From Eubacteriaceae bacterium UBA7485 (GTDB lineage Bacteria > Bacillota > Clostridia > Eubacteriales > Eubacteriaceae): DNA of 7,531 nt. Positions 6,158 through 7,531 of this stretch are shown here, one piece after another. The translations under genes were made by a program, and so were the position numbers. The stretch covers positions 1 to 7,531 of the forward strand of contig DLOL01000087.1 in assembly GCA_002478485.1 (NCBI GenBank), given 5' to 3'. Within the stretch, counting starts at the first letter, position 1. Each line of letters begins with the position of its first letter. Below the pieces are notes generated by a model that searched no databases, was not told the origin of the DNA, and worked only from the letters and a program-made list of their open reading frames with translations.

Positions 6158-7531
6158 TTATTCGTCTTCTGCCGGGATGTCCAGTCCGAGAAGTTTCTGG
6201 TTTTCAGCAATCTTCTTCTTGCCAAGCGGATACCAGAACATCAGGAGAACACCAATTGCGATGTAGCCAATACCAGGAACCAAGGTTGAATACATATAGA
6301 TACCGTCTGTAACGGACTTCGCCTGTTCAATTACCTGTGATCCTGTAGTAGAAACATATCCAATTGCGGTTAAAGCGAAACCGGAGATACCGCCAGCGAT
6401 AGCCTGACCGATCTTACGCGCGAAGGAATAGATACCATAAACTGTACCGTCTTCACGCTTGCCGGAGAGGATTTCCTGCTGGTCGATGACGTCTGTGATG
6501 AAAGCCCAGATCATCAGGTTGAAGAGGCCGGAACCGAGGGACGCAATCGCGTAAAGTCCGACAAAGACCCATGCATTGGTAATCTTCAACATGTAGATGA
6601 GAACAAAGACTACACCAGCGACGATGAGCCCGAGTGAACATGCTTCTTTCTTACCCCATTTACGGATAATAGTCTTAGAGAACGGAGCAAGGATTAATGT
6701 TCCTGCAACACCTACGACAGCAACCGCGGACATAGCAGCCGGGTTTTTGAAGTAGTCGTTGTAGAGGTAGCCGCTCATGGACTGAGCCACGAACATACTG
6801 ACTGTTAAGAGAATAGAGCAGATGATGATAGAAACGAGGGAACGGTTCTTAAAGAACGCGCCGACCATTTCACCAACACTCTTCTTTTCCTGTTCTTCTT
6901 TCTTTTCTTCAATGACGACACGTTCAAGACACCACTTATGGCAAAGGGTGTAGCAGATGAACGCGCAAACCGCGAAGACTAATGAAAGGATAAAGAAACG
7001 GTCTGCAGAAAGTACGCCGTTCTTGTAGACGATCAGCGGTACGAGCATACCGACGAACATACCCGCGAGGGACGCGCCGACAGAACGGAAGGTTGAAAGC
7101 TGACCACGTTCAACAGGATTTGCTGTGATTGCAGCAGCCATGGAACCGTAAGGAATGTTGATTGCCGTGTAAGCAAAGGAACCCCAGAGGAGGTAGGTGA
7201 AGAACATCCAAACGTTCTTTCCTGTTGCACTCCAGTTCTGAACGAACGGGAGGAACATGAGGACACCCGCGATAACAACCGGTAACGACATACGTTTAAT
7301 CCAAACTCTGTAACGTCCATACGGATGGGATTTTGAACGGTCGACTAACTGCCCCATTCCGATATCGGTGAACGCATCAACGAAACGTCCGACAAGGAAA
7401 AGGGTACCAACGAGAGCTGCGGAGATACCGAGAACGTTGGTGTAATATAACATAATGAACTGAGAGACTAAGATAAAGAAGAAGTCGTTACCGAAGTCCC
7501 CAAACATGTACCCAAGTTCGTCCTTTATCCC
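6158..7531 (-). CDS. GPH-family sugar:cation symporter (MelB/UidB-like), 5' end outside window
   Basis: This is a major facilitator-type membrane protein of the glycoside-pentoside-hexuronide (GPH) family, which imports glycosides with Na+ or H+. The first in-frame ATG is at 7507, but the frame stays open to the window edge and the eight upstream codons read GIKDELGY. Together with the following FGDFGND they make the usual GPH N-terminus, so the true start lies outside. Numbering from the Met at 7507, the cation-site signature is RFVDAFTDIGMGQLVDR (41-57), with Asp44 and Asp48 matching the paired MelB aspartates, followed by GRYRVWI (64-70). Lys365 in FARKIGQ matches the conserved lysine of helix 11. 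About twelve membrane segments are visible, with a charged cytoplasmic loop (about 198-212) between halves. Family relatives carry melibiose, glucuronides or xylosides; the substrate cannot be read from the sequence. Its neighbours suggest a glucuronide or small oligosaccharide. Confidence 0.93.
   Translation of the reverse strand, partial: GIKDELGYMFGDFGNDFFFILVSQFIMLYYTNVLGISAALVGTLFLVGRFVDAFTDIGMGQLVDRSKSHPYGRYRVWIKRMSLPVVIAGVLMFLPFVQNWSATGKNVWMFFTYLLWGSFAYTAINIPYGSMAAAITANPVERGQLSTFRSVGASLAGMFVGMLVPLIVYKNGVLSADRFFILSLVFAVCAFICYTLCHKWCLERVVIEEKKEEQEKKSVGEMVGAFFKNRSLVSIIICSILLTVSMFVAQSMSGYLYNDYFKNPAAMSAVAVVGVAGTLILAPFSKTIIRKWGKKEACSLGLIVAGVVFVLIYMLKITNAWVFVGLYAIASLGSGLFNLMIWAFITDVIDQQEILSGKREDGTVYGIYSFARKIGQAIAGGISGFALTAIGYVSTTGSQVIEQAKSVTDGIYMYSTLVPGIGYIAIGVLLMFWYPLGKKKIAENQKLLGLDIPAEDE

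Noticed and set aside
1..7531. CRISPR arrays, tRNA/rRNA genes, transposases, phage genes or toxin-antitoxin pairs
   Set aside because: No regularly spaced repeats, RNA-gene signatures or matching protein motifs were seen; the window is almost completely filled by five metabolic genes.

Overview
The window is a compact, single-strand carbohydrate-utilisation locus. All five genes read on the minus strand, so transcription runs from right to left. Moderate GC content, strong AGGAG-type ribosome binding sites, intrinsic terminators, and a mix of GPH-type transporter, mannonate dehydratase and cytoplasmic glycosidases point to an anaerobic gut- or rumen-type member of the Bacillota (Firmicutes). 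The Erysipelotrichaceae or a related family is plausible, but that is an impression from protein style, not a demonstrated assignment.

Layout in transcription order. (1) 7531 to 6158: a GPH-family (MelB/UidB-like) sugar:cation symporter, cut at its 5' end by the window edge. (2) 6145 to 6114: a hairpin that probably terminates the transporter transcript. A short intergenic region follows, with a perfect 8-bp inverted repeat (6077-6108) and promoter-like sequence. (3) 6056 to 4314: a GH3 glycosidase of the NagZ (beta-N-acetylhexosaminidase-like) type. (4) 4261 to 3179: UxuA, mannonate dehydratase. (5) 3172 to 3143: a strong intrinsic terminator right after uxuA. (6) 3125 to 2280: a HAD-superfamily phosphatase of unknown substrate. 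(7) 2275 to 32: a GH2 beta-galactosidase/beta-glucuronidase-like enzyme, 4 nt after the HAD gene. The last 31 bases at the left edge hold what may be one arm of another hairpin.

How the genes may work together. The transporter would bring a small glycoside or oligosaccharide into the cell. The two glycosidases, neither with a signal peptide, would release sugars from its non-reducing end in the cytoplasm. UxuA would then dehydrate D-mannonate, the intermediate of D-glucuronate breakdown, to 2-keto-3-deoxygluconate. Because UxuA ties the locus to glucuronate, and the GH2 enzyme carries the N-x-K residues that beta-glucuronidases use to hold a uronate carboxylate, a beta-glucuronide or a GlcA/GlcNAc-containing oligosaccharide is an attractive substrate. 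A galactoside remains possible. The other enzymes of the route (uronate isomerase, fructuronate reductase, KDG kinase and aldolase) and any regulator are not in the window.

Nothing here looks like a wholly new type of system. The points worth following are the GH2 specificity, the terminator inside the gene cluster, the candidate operator before the GH3 gene, and the unexplained HAD phosphatase.
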